Source: Paramecium octaurelia (lineage: Eukaryota; Ciliophora; Oligohymenophorea; Peniculida; Parameciidae). From it: DNA of 36,989 bases. The position numbers and the translations under genes are program-made. The notes below the pieces were generated by a model. The model did not search any database and had not been told where the DNA came from. It saw nothing but the letters and a program-made list of their open reading frames with translations. The stretch spans positions 1 to 36,989 of the forward strand of contig CAJJDP010000171.1 in the NCBI GenBank assembly GCA_905182995.1, written 5' to 3'. Numbering within the stretch: position 1 is the stretch's first letter; every line of letters begins with the position of its first letter. Shown here in pieces: positions 29,730 to 36,989 of the stretch.

Positions 29730-30093
29730 CTACTTCTTCAAAAACTTGTAAACGGTCTTCTTGAGGGCTACGAGTTTGTACTCAAAAAATTTCGAATCTT
29801 GGTACTCGTACGCAACGGAACATATCGTATTGTGGGCCCTGGCCTCGAGCTTTGCAAACTCTTCCTTCTCAATAAAGTAATAAAGGTACTTGAGGGTGTA
29901 CTTCGACCTAACCTCGCGCCTGACCAAGAAGGGCTCTACAGCATATTTTTTTTTTGTCTTTTTTTTTAAGAACTTTGGGACAGCCCGCGTTCTAAAGAAA
30001 AAAATAAAGCCCGTAAAGTCAAGGATCCAGTTCAGCACTATGTTGATATTGACCCGGCTTATGGTTTCAAAGATGAAACTAAAAAAAAAAAAA
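29730..30093 (-). CDS. rps7: rps7, C-terminal part (cut by contig end)
   Basis: Last ~120 residues, TAG at 29730-29732, same as 33816-34179. Cut at N30094, after which the sequence jumps to rps14. Confidence 0.72.
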
Positions 30094-30094
30094 N

Positions 30095-30233
30095 GCTTAC
30101 AAAGCAGGTCGACAGGTGCTGCCTGACGGGCAGAACTAAAGCATACATAAGGAGCTTTAACCTCAGCAGGCATGCAGCAAACCTCCATGCTTTTGAGGGG
30201 CTCCTTCAAAATACGAAAACAAAGTCTTGATAG
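30095..30233 (+). CDS. rps14: rps14, C-terminal part (assembly copy)
   Basis: Begins inside the gene directly after N30094 and keeps the RCCLTGRTKAYIRSF block; TAG at 30231-30233. Confidence 0.88.
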
Positions 30234-30446
30234 ATGAAGCGCTTTTTAAACAAAATAAATTGCTCAATTAAGCACAACAAAAGTAAGTTCAAGTTAACCT
30301 TCACCAAAGCTAAGATTAGGAGAAACTTCAAAAAGATGGCGATAGTAAAGAATGTGGGCGCTAAGAACATAGAATTTCATTTCAACAAAAAAAGAAGCAT
30401 AAACACCTTCCTCTTCACTAAAGTAAAAAAAACTTTGAATGGCTAG
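30234..30446 (+). CDS. rps8: rps8-like, complete (assembly copy)
   Basis: Third copy, same as 24408-24620. Confidence 0.5.
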   Translation: MKRFLNKINCSIKHNKSKFKLTFTKAKIRRNFKKMAIVKNVGAKNIEFHFNKKRSINTFLFTKVKKTLNG

Positions 30447-30984
30447 GATAAAGAAGATAGCCCTGGGTAGCTTCGGTAGCGAAACTTCATATGTCGTTAG
30501 GCACAGAGGGCGCTATGTCGCTGGAAGTCTCTATGAGAGGGACTTCTCAGGCAATACCACAACCCTAGCTACAAGAAGCCAGATAGACCCCCTTAATTTT
30601 TATGTAAATAGGCATACGCTCCTCCTCGAGGAGAACAATAAGAAGATAAATAAAAAGCTCAATAACTACGTCTTTGGCCGGTTTTTTCTCTTCTTCAAGA
30701 AGGTGACCTTCAAAGGCAAAGGCTTTAAGCTAAAAAAGACGAAAGAAAAGAAATTTAAATTTTTCTTTGGGCATTCCCACCCCGTCTACTTCTTTAACTT
30801 CAACCTCGTAGGCAAGCGAATAACTAAGTACAAGCATGTTTTTTTTTGCTCAAAGTATAAGAAGCTCAAGGCTATTCTAGGCCCCTGAGCAACAATCAAG
30901 CCCATAAGTTGGTACACGAAGCGAGGCCTAAAGTTTAGTACTCAAGTAGTGCAGCAGCGTGAGGGTAAGAAGGCTCAACAATAG
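30439..30984 (+). CDS. rpl6: rpl6, complete (assembly copy)
   Basis: Third copy, same as 24613-25158; TAG at 30982-30984, then 1 nt to the rps3 stop. Confidence 0.77.
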
Positions 30985-30985
30985 G

Positions 30986-33007
30986 CTAGTAGCTTAAGAG
31001 GTAAGACGCACCCAGGACACCTGTGGTCGTATTTATTTGGTTCTTCATAAAAAAGAACCTCAGCTCCTTTTTTGTTTTGGAGAGGTACCCCTTTTTAATG
31101 CATACATGGCGCTTCTTAGAATTGCCAACAACTGAAACCTTACCCCTAACATCGAGAAAGAAGCCCTTAACACCAAATTTCGACCTCAACTTAGTAAAGA
31201 AGAACGTCAAAAAAAGGTCGAGCTTCCTCAAGAAGACCTTGTGAAATTTAATCTGTATCCTTTCAAAAAGAGTTTTTACATATGTTGCGAGGGCGCTTAG
31301 GTCCCTAACCTTGAGGCACAAGAAGAAGACCTCAATGAACTCTACAGTGTTGAAAGCAAACATCATGTGCTCGAAGAAGGGCTTTATGATCCCAGAATAC
31401 TTTAGGATGAAGAAGCCAAAGTCTTTTTGGAGGGCCCTCGACGAGACCACCGAGAGGCAAAAGTCCTCCCTAAGCTTTTGATTAAAAAAACGTGATAGGA
31501 AGAGGAAGAAGAAGAAGCTTCTATGCTTGCCCTGCTTACTTGGCTCGTAGACGTAGCTCTGAATAGCTTCGACCAGGGCGACGGAGGTCTTATTGAGCTC
31601 CCCAAGGGCCTTGGGCCCCCTCAAGGTCTCGAAAAAAAAATTTCCAGGCACCTCGGCGTCCTCCAGGCCCTCTTCGAAGTTCGCGTACACGAAATTAAAG
31701 AGCTCCAGGGGGAAGAAGAAGAAGAAGAAGCTAAAGATGCTTTTAAAAAAAAAAAAGCTCCTCAAGCGCTTTAAGATGAAGAAGAAGGGGAGGAAATTTT
31801 TTTCGAAGATAGGCTCCTCCTCCTCGTCAGATGAGGAGGTCTCCTCGTCCTCGTAGGGGCCTAGGTGGCGCCCTTCGAGAACTAAGGCCTCGATGGGGTC
31901 CTCGACCTCGACCTCGGCCTCTTCGGTCGAATCCTCCTCCTCCTCGGGGGCTTCGGAAAACTCATCTACAAAGTAGGCCTCGAGTAGGGCTTGGTTCCGG
32001 GGTTGAGAAGCTCCGCCCTCAAGGAAATTACCAAAAAAAAGGGCCTCGACTTGGGCATCCTCGAGGTCCTCAAAGAATGAGGGCTCCAGGGCCTCAGAGT
32101 GGTCTAGAGCATCCAAAAAGTCGGCGTGGAAGGTCCCCGCGCCTTCAGAGGCGTCGAGGCTCCCCACAAAGAGTTCAAGGGGGGCGGGAGTTGGCTCTTC
32201 TTCACAAAAAAAGAAACTTTGATCAAAGAAGAAAAGGCCCCCCACCTTTCGAGAAGCTTTCTTAGCCTCGCGGGTTTTTAAAAAGAAAAAGTTGTAGAAG
32301 TCGGCACCCGCTCCAGCCGCCTCCAGGTCGGGGTCGGCGAGTACGGAGAGGGTCGCATCGTCGACCTCGGCAAGGTCGTCGAGCTCTTGGAGCATGCTCA
32401 GTTCCGTCGTCTTGGCCTCGGGAAGGTCTTCAAGGAGCTCGTCCTGCAGGTCTCTCCTTGAGGGGCCCTGCTTCAAAAAGAGGTCGAGGTTCTTGGGCTC
32501 GAGAAATTCATAGTGCCCAACTTCCAACCCGGCCAGCTCCTCCAAGAAGTCAGAAAGCCAGTCGTGGACTATTGTCGTGGGGTCAACCTTTAGCTCATGC
32601 ATGAGCCGAGAGACAAGCTTGAGCTGATGGCCGCGAGCAAAAGAAAGCTTTCTAAAAATGTGGGCCTCCTCGTCCTCACAACCCTCCTCGAGGGCAAGCT
32701 CGGGGAGTTCCCTAAAAAAATAAAGTAAATTCCTGCAAAAAGACCTTCGAGAACCTAAGAAGGCCGTGGGGTCCTCCTCCAGCTCGGTGTCATCCTGGAC
32801 GAGCTCAGGGTCTTCCTCGAGCCCAAGCTCTGCAAGAGTTTTTAGGAAAAACGTGGGGGCCCTAAAAAAATAAGAGGGGCCCTCAAGGTTTGTCCTAAAA
32901 AAATAAAAAAAAAAATAAGAGGGGTCGAGGCCTCGGCCTCGTTTTCTAAGAAGGTATAAAAGTAGTAGCTTCAACTTTAATTTGTCTTCCAGGGCGGTTC
33001 CTAACAA
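30986..33007 (-). CDS. rps3: rps3 with acidic extension, complete (assembly copy)
   Basis: Same 673-residue frame as 26900-28921; TTG at 33005-33007. Confidence 0.75.
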   Translation of the reverse strand: MLGTALEDKLKLKLLLLYLLRKRGRGLDPSYFFFYFFRTNLEGPSYFFRAPTFFLKTLAELGLEEDPELVQDDTELEEDPTAFLGSRRSFCRNLLYFFRELPELALEEGCEDEEAHIFRKLSFARGHQLKLVSRLMHELKVDPTTIVHDWLSDFLEELAGLEVGHYEFLEPKNLDLFLKQGPSRRDLQDELLEDLPEAKTTELSMLQELDDLAEVDDATLSVLADPDLEAAGAGADFYNFFFLKTREAKKASRKVGGLFFFDQSFFFCEEEPTPAPLELFVGSLDASEGAGTFHADFLDALDHSEALEPSFFEDLEDAQVEALFFGNFLEGGASQPRNQALLEAYFVDEFSEAPEEEEDSTEEAEVEVEDPIEALVLEGRHLGPYEDEETSSSDEEEEPIFEKNFLPFFFILKRLRSFFFFKSIFSFFFFFFPLELFNFVYANFEEGLEDAEVPGNFFFETLRGPKALGELNKTSVALVEAIQSYVYEPSKQGKHRSFFFFLFLSRFFNQKLREDFCLSVVSSRALQKDFGFFILKYSGIIKPFFEHMMFAFNTVEFIEVFFLCLKVRDLSALATYVKTLFERIQIKFHKVFLRKLDLFLTFFFTKLRSKFGVKGFFLDVRGKVSVVGNSKKRHVCIKKGYLSKTKKELRFFFMKNQINTTTGVLGASYLLSY

Positions 33008-33025
33008 AAAAAAATTATTTAGACT

Positions 33026-33523
33026 TTACCTCTTTCGTAGGTACTGCAAGATTTTTGTAAGGGTGGGCTCCATTCTTGTATTAGAAAGCTTTTTGCTAAA
33101 AAAAAGCCTTAAAAAGGAGAAGAGAGGTGTAAGCTTCCTGTCGAGGAAGAAGATGAGGCTTGCAAAGAATTCAAAGAGGAAGAACTTGGAAACGGGAATG
33201 CTTCAAAAAGTTAATAAACTGAAGCTCAGAAAGAGGTTGGTCAAGGCTTTGTTCTTGGCTTGATTTCTATGCTTAAAGCATCATCAAACATAAAAAACAT
33301 ATAAGTAGCCTAGAAGGGCGGTTAAGATCACGACGGGGCCCAAGAAAGGAACCTTTTGTTGTAAGAAGGAGCACTCGCAAAGGGGCTCGATAACCTCCCT
33401 GTGGTTTAGGGAAAGGAAGAAGAGCCAAAAGCTCTTGTTCTTTAGGATGCGGGTCTTGTTGAAAAAGAAGGAGGCCGCGTAGCTTATCAAAGAAAAGGTA
33501 TACTCTAAGAATGCACGAAGCAT
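33026..33523 (-). CDS. orf165, complete (assembly copy)
   Basis: Same as 28940-29437. Confidence 0.65.
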
Positions 33524-33578
33524 TATTTTTGGGGGGCTCGTAGGTCTTGACCTAGGTAGGTTTTTTTTTTGAGGACAC

Positions 33579-33806
33579 TTAGATGAAGTAAACGATGACT
33601 CCGAAGAAGAAAGACATGAAGACGAAAGTTTCAACGAGTGCGAAACCCATGAGAGTACCGTTGAAGATGGTCTCGGCCTCATCAGGATTCCTTGAAACTG
33701 CAATATTATAACCTGCGAATAAAATACCTACGCCTAGAGCTGCTGCAGAGATAGGTAGCATGCATAGACCCAATACTAATGTTTTGATTGCTAGTACTAG
33801 TAACAT
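33579..33806 (-). CDS. atp9: atp9, complete (assembly copy)
   Basis: Same as 29493-29720; ATG at 33804-33806. Confidence 0.95.
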   Translation of the reverse strand: MLLVLAIKTLVLGLCMLPISAAALGVGILFAGYNIAVSRNPDEAETIFNGTLMGFALVETFVFMSFFFGVIVYFI

Positions 33807-33815
33807 ACTGCTAGC

Positions 33816-35495
33816 CTACTTCTTCAAAAACTTGTAAACGGTCTTCTTGAGGGCTACGAGTTTGTACTCAAAAAATTTCGAATCTTGGTACTCGTACGCA
33901 ACGGAACATATCGTATTGTGGGCCCTGGCCTCGAGCTTTGCAAACTCTTCCTTCTCAATAAAGTAATAAAGGTACTTGAGGGTGTACTTCGACCTAACCT
34001 CGCGCCTGACCAAGAAGGGCTCTACAGCATATTTTTTTTTTGTCTTTTTTTTTAAGAACTTTGGGACAGCCCGCGTTCTAAAGAAAAAAATAAAGCCCGT
34101 AAAGTCAAGGATCCAGTTCAGCACTATGTTGATATTGACCCGGCTTATGGTTTCAAAGATGAAACTAAAAAAAAAAAAAATATTCCTACTTCTAAATTCT
34201 GGAGCGATGTCGCGCTCCACGGTCCCGTGGAGGAAGGTGGACATGGCCGCCGTGAGTGCTTTAAGGGATGTAAGCTTTTTACCTCTTCTAAAAAAATAAG
34301 AATTAAACTTATTTATGTAGGTTTTTTTAAAGAAAAAATCCTTGTTTTTTTTATGGAACGTTGCTTCCAGCTCCCTAGACTGCTCCCCATAGTATATCTT
34401 TAAGAAGTACTCTTGGACGGGCCGCCTCTTCTCGTAGATATCCTTAAAGGGCTTGTCGACGACGTCGATCTGCAAGGGTAGGGGGTAGATGCGATTGAAG
34501 AAGCGCTTGTCTACTTCGCAGGCCTCGAACGTCTCGTAGTTAAAGACAAAGCCCTCCTCGACCTGCGCCCACAGGGAGAGGCCCGCCCTCTTGTAGGGTA
34601 AGATGCTATCAAGCCATTTTTGGTAGGCTTCAGGGTCCATGGCCTCCCCAGCATCAAGGCCACGAAAAATTCTTTGCTTGGTTGTGAAAAGATCTCAAAA
34701 AAAACAAAAGAAGAGGAAGGTTTTGTTGAAGAAGTAGGGGTTGCTCAAAAACCGCTTCTTGCGGCCCTTTAGGTCCCTAAAACTGTAGACTTCGCCCTCG
34801 TCCTCGTCACCCATGTCCAGGAGGGCCTGGGGGGTCTCGGGGCGGGGTCCGAGGCCGCTTAGGAAGGTCTCGGAGTGAACGTACTCAGCCAAAAAAAATT
34901 TTAAAAAATTAAGGCGGCGAGCACCCCGAGACGCAAAAGCAGGCTTGAAAGGCACGAAAAGAAGGCCTTCGATGATGTCCAGGTCCCCTCGAAAAAGACG
35001 CTCAACAAAGACCTTATAGGATACCTTGAGGTAGGACCAGGCCCACGTCGAGGCCTCGAAGGGGGCGACCCAGCCCCGCCCCCTCCTGTAGGTACGGAAA
35101 AGGTCGACGCTGGTTTTAGTGTTCCCGCCCCGCAAAAGGTAGCTTCGAGACTCCTCGCTGAGGACCTTTTGAGGCTGCAGATGTTCCCCTATTGTTTGAG
35201 GGCGCTCTTTAAGCAGAAGGGGGCGGCGAAGCCTCTGGAGGGCCAGGAGCCCAATCGCAGGTGAAAAGGCTGGGTGGGGCTTTAAAAAAACTTGGGTGGC
35301 GGGGGTATAGCCCTCGAGCTCGTCGAGGTTTAGCATGTATTTAACCTTGCCCCTATACTTATTGCTTAAGATGTGTCGCGATTCTACTTCGCGCCGCAAG
35401 GAGGCACAAAGGTTGAGCCTTACGACCTTTCAGAGGATGTCTTTGGGGAAGAGGAAAGGGTTTCGATCCGTGGTCGAGTTTTGGGGGGTTTGCAA
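33816..35495 (-). CDS. rps7: Ribosomal protein S7 fused to a long N-terminal region
   Basis: With TGA as Trp (34695-34697) one frame runs from the nad1_b stop at 35505 to TAG at 33816. TTG at 35493-35495 would give 559 residues. The S7 part is the last ~170 residues: NKFNSYFFRRGKKLTSLKALTAA (residues ~395-417; the usual block is INxLMxxGKKxxAexI) and TRAVPKFLKKKTKKKYAVEP (the R.GGATYQVPVEV region), then basic helices. Residues 1-285 are unrecognised, basic, with an acidic patch (DMGDEDEGE) and a Phe-rich segment. An internal ATG at 34638-34640 could start a 274-residue S7, but the upstream part then has no stop of its own, so a single product is more likely. Confidence 0.72.
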
Positions 35496-35504
35496 AGATA
35501 CAGC

Positions 35505-35696
35505 TTAAAGGACGAAGAAGTCGAAGAAGGAAATCAAGGCTATGTTCAAGGTGCAGAAGCCGAGTCAAATAAAGAAGAAGTACTTTCAGGAGAGCTGAAG
35601 GAGCTGATCGAACCTGTACCTTGCGAGGGTTCCGCGCAAGAGAATTCCGAGGGCACAGAAGGTTGCGGCTTTTAAAACAAGAGATAAGAAAACCAC
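35505..35696 (-). CDS. nad1_b: NADH dehydrogenase subunit 1, C-terminal split part
   Basis: 63 residues, GTG at 35694-35696, TAA at 35505-35507. It matches the last transmembrane region of NAD1: LLRGTLARYRFDQLLQLSWK is the conserved RxTxPRxRYDQLMxLxWK block, with W coded by TGA, followed by a hydrophobic helix (YFFFIWLGFCTLNIALISFF). The N-terminal ~250 residues of NAD1 are missing and not found elsewhere in the window, consistent with the ciliate nad1_a/nad1_b split. It starts 8 nt after the 3' end of trnF, and the following rps7 frame opens 9 nt after its stop. Confidence 0.88.
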
Positions 35697-35704
35697 TGTA
35701 GGCT

Positions 35705-35775
35705 GCTCAAGATTGGAATTGAACCAACGACCTTTAGATTTTCAGTCTAACGCTCTACCACTGAGCTACTTAAGC
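35705..35775 (-). tRNA. trnF: tRNA-Phe (anticodon GAA)
   Basis: 71 nt folding into a full cloverleaf: acceptor GCTTAAG/CTTGAGC (7 bp with one G-U), D stem GCTC/GAGC, anticodon stem TTAGA/TCTAA with loop CTGAAAA (anticodon GAA), variable AGGTC, and T stem GTTGG/CCAAT with loop TTCAATT. CCA is not encoded. It sits between nad2_a and nad1_b and may punctuate their transcripts. The only tRNA found, fitting the small tRNA set of ciliate mitochondria, although the coding need for Phe here is extreme. Confidence 0.97.
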
Positions 35776-35794
35776 TTCAACCACCGCCCTCGGT

Positions 35795-36979
35795 TTAAAA
35801 AAAGGCGCTAGCCAATAAATAAACTAAGAAGGTGCTGTTTATAACAGAACTAATGGAAAAAAAACAATTGAGGTTGTCGTACGTTGTCAAGTAGAAGAAG
35901 AAGAAGAGGACGAAGACGGGGACGAAGAAGAAGAGTAGGTACGAAAAGTACACAAAGAAGCTCGTGAAGAACACAAAGAAGAGGAAGAAGAAGCCCGAAA
36001 GGTAGTTAAAAAAAAAAAAAAACGAGTAGAAGAAGGTTACGAAGAGAGGGAGGCCCTTGTAGATTTCAATTTTGAAGAAGAAGAAGGGGGGGAGGCCGAG
36101 CTTAAAGACGGCTGCTAAAAAAAAGATAAAGAAGGTAAAGAAGACGCTATTCTTATTGTAGAGGTAGTCGTTGTCGAGGCAGACGCTAACGAGGAAGTTT
36201 AGAGTAGCCCAGTCTGTGGTCCCAAAAAGAAAGTAGGTGTTCATGATGGCATAGAGGAGGAACATTGAGCTGAAGAAGGAGCTCCAAAAATTAAAAAAAA
36301 GGACATTGAAGAAGGTTTTTTTTTTTTGGGCTTTTAGGCTAGAAGCTCCGCCCTGGGACCTTTCAAAAAAAAAAAATTCACGGGCCGAGGAGATGAGGTA
36401 AAAGTTCGTGATAGCTACGAGCTCGAGGGTGAAGAAGAAGGTGAAGAGGTTGTTAGAAAAGAAGATGAGGGTCGAAAAGAGCACTAAGAAGACGAGGGCT
36501 ATGAGGAAGTCTATGCTATTGTTGAAAAAAAACTGCCTCAGCACGTGGGCCCTAAAAACGAAGAGAAGGGCGAGGGACGCGATGTAAAAGAGCACGAAAT
36601 AGAGGCCCTTGTTGCTTAGCAGTACGCTATTAAAAAATAGGGTGCTCTGAAAGCCCCTAAAAAAAAAAATAAAGAGGGCTATGAAGGCGAGCAGGAAGAA
36701 GAAGAAGGAAAAGAAAGCTAGGCCGAGGTTTTTGTAGTAGAGCTTCGAGTTGTGGCTCTGGAGCTTCGTCTGCTTAGAGCAAAATTTACTAAGGGTGTAG
36801 TTAAGGTTGAGGAAGTAAAAGGTTCAGTTGTTATAGAATACTATGAAGAATACCGAGAAGATCGAAAAGCTCTCAAAGCACAAGCCTAACATAGCACCGC
36901 CCATATTATCTCGAAGCAGGTAGCTGCTCTTAACGCAGCGAAAAATTGTAGTTAGTGAAGAAAAAAAACTTCGTCACAT
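35795..36979 (-). CDS. nad2_a: NADH dehydrogenase subunit 2, N-terminal split part
   Basis: About 394 residues if ATG at 36977-36979 is the start; ATG at 36902-36904 (MGGAMLGLCF) is an alternative, and the frame is open to the window edge, so the true start may lie outside. TAA at 35795-35797. Highly hydrophobic with many Phe-rich helices. Antiporter-type motifs: FFTLELVAITNFYLISS (the FL..E..SL..Y.L helix), FFLAAVFKLGLPPFFFFKIEIYKGLP (the conserved Lys and FKlG..PFHFW block), and a final helix around SISSVINSTFLVYLLAS matching the AYSSIxHxGxxL segment. The protein stops there; the following NAD2 part is nad2_b at 22309-22797. Confidence 0.85.
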
Positions 36980-36989
36980 GCTTGCACTC

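Larger units (their letters stand above)
30095..34179. repeat. Direct repeat of 26009-30093 after a single-N join
   Basis: About 4.1 kb at an offset of 4086, the longest of the six. It carries the rps14 end, rps8-like, rpl6, rps3, orf165, atp9 and the C-terminal part of rps7. The copies appear identical. Interpreted as the unmerged overlap of contigs 6 and 7. Confidence 0.93.

Noticed and set aside
29730..30209. rps7 fused to antisense rps14 across N30094
   Set aside because: Chimera of a contig join; the true upstream sequence of rps7 is at 34180-35495.
4808..34179. Real segmental duplications like those in Oxytricha mtDNA subtelomeres
   Set aside because: Every repeat boundary coincides with an N and the copies are virtually identical; natural duplications would diverge and have independent ends.
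35373..35675. Plus-strand acidic frame
   Set aside because: It is the complement of nad1_b and the start of the rps7 frame, where NAD1 motifs are recognisable.
1..36989. Bacterial or hydrogenosomal (Nyctotherus-type) origin
   Set aside because: cox2, cob and atp9 are intact, which excludes a reduced hydrogenosome genome; code and split genes exclude bacteria.

Overview
The window is mitochondrial DNA of a ciliate. It encodes cox2, cob, atp9, complex I subunits (nad1_b, nad2_a, nad2_b, nad5, nad7, nad10), mitochondrial ribosomal proteins and one tRNA-Phe. UGA is read as Trp throughout: most genes contain in-frame TGA at conserved Trp positions, while TAA and TAG end the frames. Ciliate hallmarks are split nad1 and nad2, mtDNA-encoded nad7 and nad10, a cox2 with an insertion of about 300 residues before its CuA domain, very tight packing, and frequent TTG/GTG starts. 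No rRNA gene is seen and only one tRNA. I cannot assign the class, although split nad2 recalls spirotrichs such as Oxytricha.

The sequence is not a clean chromosome. It reads as seven contigs, 1-4806, 4808-8547, 8549-14450, 15044-19570, 19572-25812, 25814-30093 and 30095-36989. They are joined by single N's or, once, by a run of 593 N. At every join the end of one contig is repeated at the start of the next for 1.7-4.1 kb, virtually identically. The simplest reading is overlapping contigs placed end to end without merging. Collapsing the overlaps leaves roughly 19.8 kb of unique sequence, so most duplicate genes listed below are assembly copies.

Collapsed order from low to high coordinate: cox2(-), nad5(-), cob(-), small basic ORF(-), rps4-like(-), rps13(-), rps19(-), rpl2(-), orf185(-), nad10(-), rps12(-), nad2_b(-) | nad7(+), rps14(+), rps8-like(+), rpl6(+) | rps3(-), orf165(-), atp9(-), rps7 with a long N-terminal extension(-), nad1_b(-), trnF(-), nad2_a(-, reaching the window end). 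There are two strand switches: a divergent one of about 32 nt between nad2_b and nad7, and a convergent one of 1 nt between rpl6 and rps3. rpl2-rps19-rps13-rps4 and rps14-rps8-rpl6 keep relict bacterial ribosomal operon order.

The most distinctive content is acidic, low-complexity expansion of small-subunit ribosomal proteins. The rps4-like protein carries 19 copies of a DLTDEEG heptad encoded by a 21-bp minisatellite. rps3 has an acidic, Phe-rich N-terminal region of about 480 residues, and rps19 has an acidic C-terminal tail. rps7 is continuous with 285 unrecognised N-terminal residues. nad5 contains a perfect 30-bp palindrome.
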